From Simmondsia chinensis (taxonomy: Eukaryota; Streptophyta; Magnoliopsida; Caryophyllales; Simmondsiaceae): DNA of 64,000 nucleotides. Location of the stretch: the NCBI GenBank assembly GCA_018398585.1, contig JAGTTD010000001.1, positions 32,067,438 to 32,131,437 on the forward strand, read 5' to 3'. Made by a program: the position numbers and the translations under genes. Positions 47,401-58,171 of the stretch are shown one piece after another (within the stretch, counting starts at the first letter, position 1; each line of letters begins with the position of its first letter). The notes under the pieces were generated by a model. That model saw only the letters and a list, made by a program, of their open reading frames with translations, was not told the origin of the DNA and ran no database searches.

Positions 47401-47970
47401 ATAGCCGTTTAATAGAAAGTAGGTTACGCACGAGTTGAGGAACAAGTAAAACATCTTTAAGAGCTAACATGCCATGTTTAGTGGGGAGGGGGGATGATCC
47501 AATCTAGGTTATAGGAAGTAAAGCGCCATTACCAATAAGAATGCGTTTATAGCCATTGTAGGGAGAGAGGTTGCAAATGATACCTGGGTTGGGCATTATG
47601 TTGTTTGATGCGCTTAAGTCGGGGTACCATTTGAATTCACAGGGCTTCGAAATAGACATGGCCGCAAATGAAAGAAAAGGGTTTGGTTAGGCTTGTTGGT
47701 TATAACGGTGATAGCAGGAGAGAAAGTTGTGACCCCGTTGTCCTTAAATCTGACAGTGTAAAGGGGAGGATCAAGGATGCCATTGGAGTTGGATGAAGGA
47801 GGAGCAATAGTCCCATTAGAGAAGGGAGGCAGTGGCAGTGCACCATACTAAGTAGGACCAAGTGGATACCGCGACGATTGACCCTGACCTCCTTGTCGAC
47901 CCCCACGGCCACCACGACGGTTGTTAGGACATCCTTTGTTACTGCAACCGCGACCCCAACCATGGTGTTG
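44446..47970 (-). pseudogene. pol: copia pol remnant (element IV)
   Basis: Minus-strand pieces in copia order: gag-pre-integrase with LVRNLLSIKRLC (about 47420), integrase with FQSDGVGEF and PQQNGDAEYKHKH (46691-46948) and FLGYAARYKGF (46349-46627), RT with TWKYKVKYK, QLDVKNAFLLGYLQEEVY, YGFKQAPRAWF and YVDD (45400-45411), and RNase H with YCDNVSASYL, YVDVDFHYVRE and IADIFTKGL (44446-44766). Several stops and frameshifts separate them. The frame's end overlaps the purine tract, as is normal for copia. Confidence 0.88.
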
Positions 47971-47974
47971 TCCT

Positions 47975-48577
47975 CCAGTACCTAAGATGGGTGTACACTG
48001 TATCTATTGAGGGCGGCTTCCTCATTGAAGGGGGTTGTTTTGAGTTCTTCAGAACCAATATTTTGAGAAGATTGGCGCATAAAAGTAGCAAAGGCAACAT
48101 AATCGGCGGGAAGCCTGAAGAGGGCATGATGTATCAGTTCTCTATTTGAAATAGGAGAGTCAATGGCTGCGAGGTCATCAGTTATATTTTTGAGTTCACT
48201 TAGGTAAACATCCATTGTTGCTATCTTTCTTGTGGTTGTGGAGTTGAGTGCGAAGGTCAAACTCCTTGGCCATCGAATGATACCTCAAATGTTTAGTAAG
48301 GGCATCCCACATCGCTTTGGAGGTGGGTTGACGGATGACATCGTTTATTAGAGGTCGAGACAATGTAGCAGCGATATAGGACTGAAGGCTTTGGTCAATC
48401 CGAACCCACGCTGTGTAGTCAGGGTTTAGGAGGGAGGAACTGTGTAAGGTAGCGGGGGGATAGGGATATGAACCATCTATGAACCCAAATAGTTTATGAG
48501 CCATTAATATCATGTAAAACTATTCTCTCCACACAGGGTAATCAGTGAAGCTTTCAAGTTTAATTGTGACTATATTA
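47975..48577 (-). pseudogene. gag: copia gag, main part (element IV)
   Basis: Minus strand: KLESFTDYPVWRE and HKLFGFIDGSYPYPP, then DQSLQSYIAATLS, a UBN2-type core (AMWDALTKHL) and YLSELKNITDDLAAI. This is the gag type of Ale/Retrofit copia elements. A stop follows VWRE and a frame change occurs near 48200. Its N-terminal part lies beyond element V at 52811-53194. Confidence 0.85.
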
Positions 48578-49236
48578 TGTTGATGTATTTTCAAAATAAG
48601 AGTTGTGAATAAATATTTAAAGTTGGTCCCAAAGGTTATTCCAAATGTTTTCAAGTGTATTGGGATGTGTGTCAACACACAGGGCACGTGCGTCGACACA
48701 CAATCTTGTAAGAACAGTGCTGCAGAGGTGTGTGTCGACACACGGGCATTGCGTTTCGACACAAAAACTTACAAAACGCACAGCGCAGAGCTGGGTGTCG
48801 ACACACAGGTCGGTTTTTTGACTGGTTTTCGCGCGATAACTTCCAGCCTTTGGTGCCTCTTTTTGAGGTGCCTTTTTAGGCGCGTCTTTTCACAATTTCT
48901 TCTATAAATATTCCCCTTGGTCTTTACTTATTGGATAGAGGAAAGTATGAAAATAAAAAAGTGGATTCACTTGTAAGAACTTGATAATTGTTCTTGAAAA
49001 ACTTCATTCTCATTGTCTCTTCTATATCTCCTCATACATACTTTCACTCCGTCATATTAGGTTATCGTTGTATCCCCGAGACTATTTCATAGGCTGAAAT
49101 AAGTCTTAAGGAAAGTGACATCACGCCTCGAAACCTGTAGATCGTTTTTGATACCCGTTACTTTTGGATTGCAAGTGTTTGTTCCAACAATGTTTAGTCA
49201 CTCGGTTCCCGGAATTTTGGGGAGTTTACACCAACA
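48578..49236 (+). mobile_element. 5' LTR of element V
   Basis: It contains four or five GTGTGTCGACACAC-type palindromes between 48665 and 48810 and a probable TATA (TATAAATA near 48903). Confidence 0.88.
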
Positions 49237-52145
49237 ATCTTAAGACTTAATATCATGGTTAGGAATGGGTTCTTCACTTTCCTTGTTTTGATGGCGAACA
49301 ACGTGAGATTGGAGAAAATGATGAGTGGAGAGAATTGGTATGTCTCCTTGGATCTATCATTTATGAATGGCTATGGACCAAGGTATGTCAATTAATTTTT
49401 AAATTATGAAACCATGATGAGAATTTGTGTTTGTGCTTTATTGATGAGGCACATGGTTAATATGCATATGGTTTGATAACATAATTTAAAAGATCATGAT
49501 GGTGGTCAATTTGGGCATATATAAGAATGATAATGAAATGTCTTTATGCCTTTAGAGTTGCATCTAATTAATGGAATCAAGTTATGTGAAATCTCGTACA
49601 TTTAATTCGGGATAAAACCATGAAGTTTATAATGCCTAACGAGTAGTGGTTGATGCATTATAGTTTATGCATGAAAGTATATAAACTTGATTCGAGATAA
49701 AGTTATGAAATCATGTGACTCATGAAATATGATTAAAATGGACGGAAGATAAATAAATCATGAAATCATAAGATTTATGTGAATCGATGTGTATCAATGT
49801 GCGTCCATTGATGAGTATACATATGATATCAAAATAAAATTGAATGGGCATTGTTTTGATGTGGTTTGAATCATGAACCTTTGATCAATTGCTTTTAATT
49901 CACATGAATTTAAATCAATGATGATTTCTATTATGAATCTTTGAGTCAAATGATATTAAATCATGTTAATTTATCAAAACGAAAATCGGAAAACAAGGGC
50001 TACAATATTGCAATGAAAACCGCTAGAATTTCGTATATATTACGGTTCAATATTCCATGAATTTAATTAACTAATTACATGTGATGTGGGTATATTATAT
50101 TCAAATTGAAGTTCATGTTTAAGGATGAAAGAAAGTGTATTAAAGCACTTCGAAGTGATGATTAATGATCTCATTAATGACCACCTATAACTCTTTTATC
50201 ACGCTTCATGATTAATGTGGTTGAAGTGAAGCTTACTTGTGTTTAAAAGCATATGTATATTATGATTGAGTAGTCGGTTAAATGAAGTGCACTTATACGA
50301 CGAATATTAAGTACTCGAAATGAGTGATAGTTACATGCTATTGTTGCTGTGTGATGTTGCATTCACATGTTAGGATGTTATTAGTCATCAAAATAAGAAA
50401 ATTAAAGAGTATGAAGATACTGAATAATGATGACTCTTATATTACCCATAAGGTTTTATGCACATAGATGGCATGTGGAGTCGTTTGACTGATTTATGGG
50501 TGGAATGAACATCCTAAGATATATATGTACATGAGTACATAGAATCTGACTTTGAGTCTTTCATTGATTTGGGATGAGGCACTGTAATAATGTGAAGTAA
50601 AATACATTACGATGAAAATCATGTTTGAGGGTGTATCCCTAGAAAGACTCTAGAACTTTGAAAGAGTAAAAGAGTATGAAAAGGAGAGTCCCAACGATTG
50701 GACTTGTCAATTTCTAGAGGAATGAACTAGAAATGATATGAATGTCATAGTTCAATGTTGTTGTGTCATAGATTGTGATACTATGATAAGACTTTGTAGT
50801 CTGTTGATGTTGCCTTTTGAAAGAGGTAGTTAATGAATCCGGAAAATGCATATGGCACGTTTAATAAGTCAGGGGCTCATTGTATGTATGTGTGCTTGTT
50901 ACATGTTGAAATTTGGTGTAGAAAATTAACACCTAATGAAAATGCTCCATTAGAAGAATTGGACTTTGTAAAGGTTGAATATAGCCTTTGTTGTCAGATA
51001 GCTGAGTATGAATAACTAGCTATGTAAATAAGAGTAATTGACATATAATACATGAAGTATTGGAATGACCATAAATTATGGTGTTAATATTAATAAGTGC
51101 TCTTCTATATAGAAGAATACTGGGATGCCAGTTGAATACTCGATAAGGAGGACTACGCTTCTAAAGCTTGTTAATGCGTTGAAGTGGTGGGGGTGTTGTT
51201 CCATGAATTTCAAGAAACTAACCTGTGTTATAAATTCCACTGTGGTTATAGAGTTTATTGCTCGGGATTCTACTTGTAAAGAAACATAATGATTAAAGGA
51301 TCTGGTGTTTTAGATTCCTTTGTGGCGCAAGCCAATATTGATTATCACTGTCCATTGTGATAGTAAGATGTGTTTTCAAATGTATAAGAGCAAGATGTGT
51401 CGTTGAAAGTTCGGACACCATAGTGTCAAACATTGTTGAGTGAAATAAATTGAGTGATCACTGTGGACATTGAACGTGTAAGTCTGAGACTAGCGAATCT
51501 CATTTTTGAGAACATTGCTAGAGACTTAAGAATTAAAGGAATGGTGTGAAACCTGTCATTTTTAGTCACCCATGGTTGGCCCTCAACTCGACGCCTAGTC
51601 AGACGCTAGGTCTCGGGTTCAATGAGTGAGTTTTATCATCAGTGTGACTGGAAGCACAAAGAATTTTTCCATCCCGTGTGTGGTGCTTGGTTTACTGCGT
51701 CAGAGATTTAAAGGATGAGCGTATACTCTTAATGGACCCGGCTTTTATAATATTGTAACTGAATGTCGTGTCGCAGGACATGATCAGTTGGGGTCCACCT
51801 TAGTGAGTGTGAAGCTTGGCCGCTTCAAGGGGTGATTTTTGACAAAGGGTTTGGCCCTGATACACTCGCGAAGGGTACAGGACACACGGCGTCATATGTG
51901 TCGATCTGGGAGGTGTAGGGTATGTACGGGGAGTAGATTGCCTAGTGCGTGGTGATGTATTCAGTTAGTCAAATGGGTTGAGTGGTTTAAAGTGTAGTCT
52001 ACCATTTTCGATCCGATTAATTGTAAACATGTCATCACTAGCTGGGGGTTCAATCGATAGACACCTTCATTGATGCGCGACATGGCCTCCTTTAATTTAG
52101 AGACATATTTGTGAGAATGATTGTATTTTGAAAATGGTGGGGGAA
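49237..52145 (+). other. Interior of element V; no protein recognised
   Basis: AT-rich with short frames only. The longest, 50833-51015 (60 residues, MNPENAYGTFNKSGAHCMYV), has no known domain. GC content rises after about 51550. Confidence 0.6.
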
Positions 52146-52805
52146 TGTTGATGTATTTTCAAAATAAGAGTTGTGAATAAATATTTAAAGTTGGTCCCAA
52201 AGGTTATTCCAAATGTTTTCAAGTGTATTGGGATGTGTGTCAACACACAGGGCATGTGTGTCGACACACAATCTTGTAAGAACAGTGCTGCAAAGGTGTG
52301 TGTCGACACACAAACTTACAGAACGCACGGCGCAGAGCTGTGTGTCGACACACAACACCTGTGTGTCGACACCCAGGTCGGTTTTTTGACTGGTTTTTGC
52401 GCGATAACTTCCAGACTTTGGTGCCTCTTTTTGGGGTGCCTTTTTGGGACGTGTCTTTTCACTATTTCTTCTATAAATATTCCCCTTGGTCTTTACTTAT
52501 TGGATAGAGGAAAGTATGAAAATAAAAAAGTGGATTCACTTGTAAGAACTTGATAATTGTTCTTGAAAAACTGCATTCTCATTTTCTCTTCTATATCTCC
52601 TCATACATACTTTCACTCCGTCATATTAGGTTATCGTTGTATCCCCGAGACTATTTCATAGGCTGAAATAAGTCTTAAGGAAAGTGACATCACGCCTCGA
52701 AACCTGTAGATCGTTTTTGATACCCGTTACTTGTGAATTGCAAGTGTTTGTTCCAACAATGTTTAGTCACCCGGTTCCCGGAATTTTGGGAAGTTTACAC
52801 CAACA
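52146..52805 (+). mobile_element. 3' LTR of element V
   Basis: Nearly identical to the 5' LTR outside the palindrome cluster (52228-52378), where the number and form of GTGTGTCGACACAC units differ. Confidence 0.88.
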
Positions 52806-52810
52806 TATTA

Positions 52811-53194
52811 GTAATATTGGACAAGGGGAGAAGTATGGAATTGGGTTTGATGTCATAGTTGTGGGATTAAGGGACCCAAAGGAGGGTGTGTAAGGGCCGC
52901 CGCCGACAAGCTCGGTACCAACGCTTGGGACTGACGCGGTGGAGTAGGGGTAGGGGGAGCGGGAAGTGACATACCGGTTGTCAACAACCCACAGAGGGAG
53001 GGGAAAGAGGAGGAGATCCCGACATGAATGGGGTCGGTCCCCACCCCTGGGAGGAAGGTCACCGATTGAGCCGGTGAAAGGTTGACCCGAGGAGTGGCGA
53101 CATCGACTGATCGTCGGTTTGCGGTGCCGGCAAGTGATTGGGGGGGGGGGGGGGGAGGGTGGCTATGGCTAGGGTTAGGGTTTTGCGCAGCCAT
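52811..53194 (-). pseudogene. gag: copia gag N-terminal part (element IV)
   Basis: ATG at 53194 on the minus strand opens MAAQNPNPSHSHPPPPPPQS, a Pro-rich start about 110 bases after the primer site. A stop lies at 52853. The frame should continue into 48577 once element V is set aside. A run of 16 G (53140-53155) falls inside. Confidence 0.7.
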
Positions 53195-53317
53195 GACAAT
53201 TAAATAAATTTAAAAGAATAAAAGTAAAAAAAAAAAAATTCATAAAAGAATTTAGAATAGAGAACTGATACCAACACTGAGAGAAGGAGAAGGAGAATTA
53301 CAACCACTCTGGTACCA

Positions 53318-53517
53318 TGTGAAATAAGAATTGAAGCAAAAGAATAATTTTAATTGCTTGATGAAAAGAGTGAATAATGATCCCCATTTATAGAGGAGAA
53401 CAATCAATACAATAAGGGGAAAAAAAATGAGGTAAATATTGAGATGATCATATCATATCCTAGGGATATGATGTAATATCCCAGAGATATGATTATGATA
53501 TGCTATTCCTCTTAATA
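53318..53517 (-). mobile_element. 5' LTR of copia element IV
   Basis: Adjacent to the primer site; its outer end reads TATTAAGAGGAATAGC (minus) before the AGCGA duplication. Confidence 0.88.
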
Positions 53518-53522
53518 AGCGA

Positions 53523-54265
53523 ATTGGGAAGAAGCTTGGCCTTAGTTTTGAGCGGCTTGAATATGAAATCATTAACCACCTGAGGGACATTTTAGCAGAA
53601 GGGAATATTCAGCCAACAAAAAGTTTTTCTAAAAGAAGAAGAGTGGGACTAATTACCATAAGTAGACACTCTGCTGTTGGTGAGCACTCGAATCCTAATT
53701 CTAATTTTTTTCAATGTTGAGCTTTTGTACCTAGAATATGTGGGGTATTTGGGGAAAAGAAAAAGGCATTGCAATTAGGAATTTAATTGTGAGTGTTGGG
53801 TTTGGTCGAGACTAAACGCTCTTCAATCGAGCACGATAATTATGGAATTATGGGGACGGGCGAAAGTAGAAATGGTTTGAATTTGGAGCAGTAGGAGGAT
53901 CAAGGAGCTTGTTGTTATCCTGGGGAGGGAATGAATTCCAAGCCTTAAATTCCATGAATTCTTATAGGTGGATATGTGGTTCCAAGTTATTGGTACGTGG
54001 GATGTTTTGTCTCGGAGATGGACTCTGATCTAGGGAAGAAGCTGCTTACCTCGAGATGGCCCCTTGGTTGATAAAATTCCTTAGTATCATTAATTTGATT
54101 TTCCCGAACCCTGACAATAGAAACATAATGATGTGGTGTTCTGATACGAGTTAGGTGTATTAAGTCATTAGTCAGCGAGGTTTGGAGTAAGCAGATCCCG
54201 CAGGTCCCTGTAGACAATGTAGTTTTTGCTGTTTGGAAGGGGCTTAAACCCCAAACACCCCCCCC

Positions 54266-54296
<31 letters not shown>

Positions 54297-54760
54297 CCCC
54301 CAAAAAAAAAAAAAAAACCAAAAAAAAAGGGTTGAAATCCTTGTTTGGCTTGCCCTTTTGGAAAGATTAATTACTAAAGCCCGGCTCCTCAAATTGGGTA
54401 TCCTTGACAGTAGGAGCATCAATTGTGCCCTTTGCGGGGAGGCTCCTGAAGATGTAGATCACCTACGAGTTGGATGTTGGTTGAGTTGGAATTTGTGGTA
54501 TCTGATGGTGAGATGGTGGGGCTTCCAGTCAGTGCTATCAGGATCAATTAGAGACTTGTTTGATTAGCATACTGCATTTTACATTAGGGAAAGTTTTAGA
54601 AAGAGATGTGGATGTTCACTTCTCTATTGTTATTTGGGTAATTTGGAACAAGAAGAACAAGACTGTTTTTGAAAATGAAAGTTGGGTGGAGGATGAGGTT
54701 TTCTGAAGCACATGAATGAGAGTGGGATTTTGGATAATCTGATAGTGTCATGAATTCACT
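53523..54760 (+). pseudogene. LINE remnant: endonuclease-like start and zf-RVT region
   Basis: A piece near 53730-53870 resembles the start of LINE ORF2 endonuclease (the KKKALQLGI / VETKRSS region, with frame changes). The part from about 54130 onward is zf-RVT: VWSKQIPQVPVDNVVFAVWKGL, then, after a C/A homopolymer block, RVEILVWLALLERL, CALCGEAPEDVDHL and WWGFQSVLSGSIRDLF. RT between them is missing, so internal deletion or two fragments are possible. A stop follows at 54565-54567. Confidence 0.7.
54258..54328 (+). repeat. C-run then A-run inside the LINE zf-RVT region
   Basis: About 40 C with few interruptions (54258-54301) followed by two A runs (54302-54328). It splits an otherwise readable domain and may be an assembly or sequencing artefact, or an expanded homopolymer. 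Confidence 0.8.
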
Positions 54761-56468
54761 TACAAACAAGATGAAGCAGCCAGAAGCCTGAATTGCATTG
54801 CATTTTAAGATGGTGTAACCATTGACATGCGTTTGGATAGGGAATGAGTCAGAGGATGCAATGCTTCGATGATGTGTTTTGTTGTTAATTAAGCACTGTG
54901 AGTTATCATGTTCTGTTTTTTACTTTTTCTCTCTATTTTCCTTTGTGACTTTGTTGTTGTGGCATAGGTGACGTGCACCCCTTTTAATTCAAGCTTGTAT
55001 CCAATATAAAAAACCAAATTTCGGCTTGTATAGCTTGTCATTCAGATGCAGAATTATATCATTGTTGGGTACATTATGAAATCCACCCTACAATATATTT
55101 AGCATTTTCTATGGCCATAAATGAGTTGAATCGAGCATTCCCTTATTCAAATTCAAGGTAGATGACTTTTATCATGTTTGAGTTTGATTCAATACCTTTT
55201 TTCAAACTAGTTAATAAGATAACAACACATGTTTGATACTTAACGGTCATATGTTATTGATTTTGAGGATGAGTAGTTTATAAAACAATTGATTCATTAA
55301 ACCTTATAGTTTTCATGTTCTTGGGAAATAAAGTTTGATAAGAATCGGCTATACATGTTAATCATATTTATAGTGATTATTTGATGTAAGTATTTGTAAA
55401 AGGAACCAATTGCATATTGTAAAATGAGATGACTTGTGTCATATATTTATTGTTCTGCTTGATTTTTAGCATATTTTGACATCATCAACAATGTTATAGA
55501 TACCTAAGAAATATATCTAACTTTACATCTAGTATCCATGGATAAAATTATTTGTTCATGTGTATTGATATAGTTTTTGAGTACATTTTACATACTTTTT
55601 CTTGATAACATAATGAAATTCAAAAGTAAAAATGTTAATATATAGAAACTTCAAATTTATTATTTTATATAAACTTTCACTTTTAGAATTTAATTTATTT
55701 ACTGTGCAATATTGCATTCAAGTCTCCGGAGTTGTGGCTTGCAAGGAATATAAAGCTCTTCGTGGCTGCCTTTTACAGTGGTTATTTTTTTCCTTTTTCA
55801 CTTTTTTTCAGTGGCTCCAGTGTAGTAAGTTATGTGCCATGTTGTCAAATTTGGTTTCTTTGAAAATTGGTAATATTTTATTTTTGGGGAGAACAAATAA
55901 AGTGCAAACCGATGATGAGCTTTTAAATCTGGTTGTTGAGAGATGGGTGAAGATGTAATGGTCAGAGAGAGCCATTGATCTTTTACCTTGTGAGTTACTT
56001 TATCGACTATTGTTAACGTTTTATAAAAACAATCCCATGTTTTGTAAGATAATGAACTAGGGACTGAGTCGCTTGTTCAAGTCATGTTATACATCTGCTC
56101 AAGAGATTCAACATTGTCAAATCCGCAGCAGCTTCTGGGATTTGGTGGCTTGATACTTTTGGTTGTTTGCATTGAGTCATACTTTAGTCGATTTAGTCTG
56201 AATTTTATTATGCGTTCATTTCTAAGCATGATTGACATGTTTTAAAACTACTTAAAATTAAGTAACTATTGGAACAAAGTTCTTATGTCCTTTGATATCT
56301 ATGTTTTAGTCAGTAGTCAACAGGATCGAATAAATATGAAAAAATTAAATTATATTTTTACGAGCTTTTATTTTAATGGATGATCATTTTAAATGAGTGA
56401 ACTTCCAATTTTAGAAAGTTGTAATCATTTATAACTTTATTTAAATGAATAGTGAATGTAATCATATA
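54761..56468. other. Intron 3' part; no gene seen
   Basis: AT-rich. The frame at 55632-55958 (108 residues) is hydrophobic and low-complexity with no recognised domain; I do not treat it as a gene. Confidence 0.5.
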
Positions 56469-56473
56469 GACTG

Positions 56474-56925
56474 TGATGCAGCACGTGAAATGGGGAAATA
56501 GGGATATGGAAAGGTTTAACGGCTTTTCCTTTGAATTTTATTAAAATGACAACAAAATTACAAAGAAGATAGATAGATTCGACTTCTCACAGGTCGAGAA
56601 ATGAAGAAAAGAAGTCTAAAAATTATGTCAAAATTAGTTTAAGCATAGCCTAGTCTTCCCCTTTATATAGAGGAGGTGACAAAAGAAAAGAGTTTAAATT
56701 TAAATTCAAAATGTGTAACAAATAAGGAAAGAGATAAAGTTAAATCGGAAATGAATCGAAACTGCTAAAACCGTCCCTAGAATCTCGGCTGGAATCTCGG
56801 TTGCAATCACGCCTCGCGCCAGCTCTGCGTTGAGCCCCTCGACCCCGCCATGGTACCCTCTGCGCCATGCCAACACCTCCGCTTGGCGCTAATTCTAGGT
56901 TGCTGCACTAAGCTTCATGCCTTCT
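56474..56925 (-). mobile_element. Left LTR (inverted) of the gypsy derivative
   Basis: Its reverse complement matches 57679-58130, for example at CCTCTATATAAAGGGGAAGA and CGCCATGGTACCCTCTGCGC read in opposite senses. The TATA box points left. Confidence 0.85.
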
Positions 56926-56934
56926 ACCTTCAAA

Positions 56935-57270
56935 ATTAGAACCCTAATCATCCTTCAAAATGGAGATCAAGCCATGGGCTCTCTACTTTGAAGAAAATCA
57001 CTTAATTGAAATCAGGCTTCACGTCCTCCTTTAAGTTTCCAAGTTTCAAAACTCAAATCATTCTTCAAGAAGGAGATCAAGCCCATGAGCCCTCTACTTT
57101 GAAGAGAATCACTTGATTGAGATTAAGCTTCATGCCTTCCTTCGGGTTTTGAAGTTATAAAGGCCAAATCATTCTTGAAGATGGAGTTCAAGCCATGAGC
57201 CCTCTACTTTGAAGAAGTCACTTGATTGAGATCAAGTTTCGTGCCCTCTTTCAAGTTTCCAAGTCCAAGC
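56935..57270 (+). repeat. Tandem repeat, about 110 bp x 3
   Basis: Units containing GGAGATCAAGCCATGAGC, CCCTCTACTTTGAAG and a TCAAGTTTCCAAG-like end start near 56962, 57072 and 57183. They lie between the two inverted LTRs. Confidence 0.85.
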
Positions 57271-57439
57271 CACCAACAAAGCACTCATCAAGTCTCGTAG
57301 AGATCGAATCAGAGGATTTTCGTATATTTGTAATTAGTATACGTGTATTAAGATTGTACCCGTATTTTCTTAAGAAATACCAATCATTATATTTGTGCAA
57401 CATCTATTTCGTCCATTTATCTTGTTTGAATTTTGTGCT

Positions 57440-57695
57440 CTACAAATTTGGCGACAAAGTGTGGGCCATCTTGACACGCGAAAGGTTTCCAGCTTGGGAA
57501 TATAACAAGCTCACAGCTCGCAAGATCGATCCACTAGCGGTTCTGGAGAAAATCAATGACAACGCCTACCGTCTTCAACTTCCACCAAGTATGAGGACTT
57601 CCGATGTCTCAACTTTAAGCACCTCACTCCTTGTTTTTGCAACAAATTCGAGGGCGAATTCTCCCCAACTCGAGGAGGACGATGCAGCCGCCTAG
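57440..57695 (+). pseudogene. pol: Gypsy integrase C-terminal end
   Basis: The frame reads FGDKVWAILTRERFP, YNKLTARKIDPLAVLEKIN, NAYRLQLPP and MRTSDVSTL, then ends QLEEDDAAA just inside the right LTR. This is the C-terminal segment of plant chromovirus-type gypsy integrase (NVFNVKHL pattern, here degraded). Everything upstream in pol is missing. Confidence 0.82.
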
Positions 57696-58130
57696 ACTTG
57701 GCGCCAAGCGGAGGCATTGGCATGGCGCAGAGGGTACCATGGCGGGTTGAGGGGCTCAACGCAGAGCTGGAGTGAGACGTGATTGCAGCCAAGATTCCAG
57801 CCAAGATTTTGGGGACGGTTTTAGCAGTTTCAATTCATTTTATATTTAACTCTATCTCTTTCCTTATTTGTTACACATTTTGAATTCAAAGTTAAACTCT
57901 TTTCTTTTGTCACCTCCTCTATATAAAGGGGAAGACTAGGCTAGGTTTAGGTTAGCTAATTTTGACATAATTTTTAGACGACTTTTCCTCGTTTCTCGAC
58001 CTGTGAGAAATCGAGTCTATCTATCCTATTTGTAATTTTGTTGTCATTTTAATAAAATTCAAAGGGAAGGCTGTTGAACCTTAGGCTGTTGAACCTTTTT
58101 CTCTATTTTCCCATTTCACGCGCTGCATCA
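57679..58130 (+). mobile_element. Right LTR of the gypsy derivative
   Basis: It starts (C)GATGCAGCC, directly overlapping the integrase end, and ends GCTGCATCA. TATATAAA at 57919-57926 points toward exon 2, and AATAAA lies in sense at 58051-58056. It ends 41 bases before exon 2. Confidence 0.85.
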
Positions 58131-58171
58131 GACTGATAAGAGTTATATTTAATATATTTCTTTTCCCTTAG

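Larger units (their letters stand above)
48578..52805 (+). mobile_element. Pol-less LTR element V (LARD-like), nested in element IV gag
   Basis: LTRs at 48578-49236 and 52146-52805, flanked by the perfect duplication TATTA (48573-48577 and 52806-52810). Both start TGTTGATGTATTTTC and end ACACCAACA. The 2.9-kb interior has no protease, RT, integrase or gag signature. Purine tract ATGGTGGGGGAA precedes the 3' LTR. The long non-coding interior fits large retrotransposon derivatives (LARD), mobilised in trans. No standard primer site was recognised after the 5' LTR. Confidence 0.88.
44253..53517 (-). mobile_element. Copia element IV, antisense, split by element V
   Basis: LTRs at 44253-44451 and 53318-53517 (about 200 bp) flanked by the perfect duplication AGCGA (44248-44252 and 53518-53522). 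On the minus strand: 5' LTR, primer site TGGTACCAGAGTGG (53304-53317), gag, pol, purine tract TTGAGGAGGCG, 3' LTR. The short LTRs and gag type suggest the Ale/Retrofit group. LTR starts read TATTA rather than TG in both copies. Element V interrupts gag at 48578-52805. Confidence 0.9.
56474..58130. mobile_element. Gypsy derivative with LTRs in inverted orientation
   Basis: A minus-oriented LTR (56474-56925) and a plus-oriented LTR (57679-58130) flank a 750-base centre containing a tandem repeat and the end of a gypsy integrase. The whole unit begins TGATGCAGCACG and ends CGCTGCATCA, and is bounded by the perfect duplication GACTG (56469-56473 and 58131-58135). The LTR arms are very similar when one is inverted. 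A single duplication around inverted LTRs suggests insertion as one unit; post-insertion rearrangement is the alternative. Confidence 0.8.
19551..58171 (+). other. Inferred 38.6-kb intron of the DOG1-like gene
   Basis: Donor GT at 19551-19552 and acceptor AG at 58170-58171 (TTTCTTTTCCCTTAG) follow the GT-AG rule. Both borders are phase 2, and the protein signature reads through the junction without gap. Length is 38,621 bases. Recognisable TEs occupy roughly 33 kb; elements I, II, III and V lie in sense with the gene, while the copia elements at 20876, 27700 and 44253 are antisense. The exon pairing is seen in sequence; that it is transcribed and spliced over this distance is inference. Confidence 0.75.

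Noticed and set aside
51570..51640. tRNA or SINE-like B-box (CTCGGGTTCAAT)
   Set aside because: No matching A-box or foldable tRNA; lies in the interior of element V.
55632..55958. 108-residue hydrophobic ORF
   Set aside because: AT-rich, low complexity, no domain, no neighbouring evidence of a gene.
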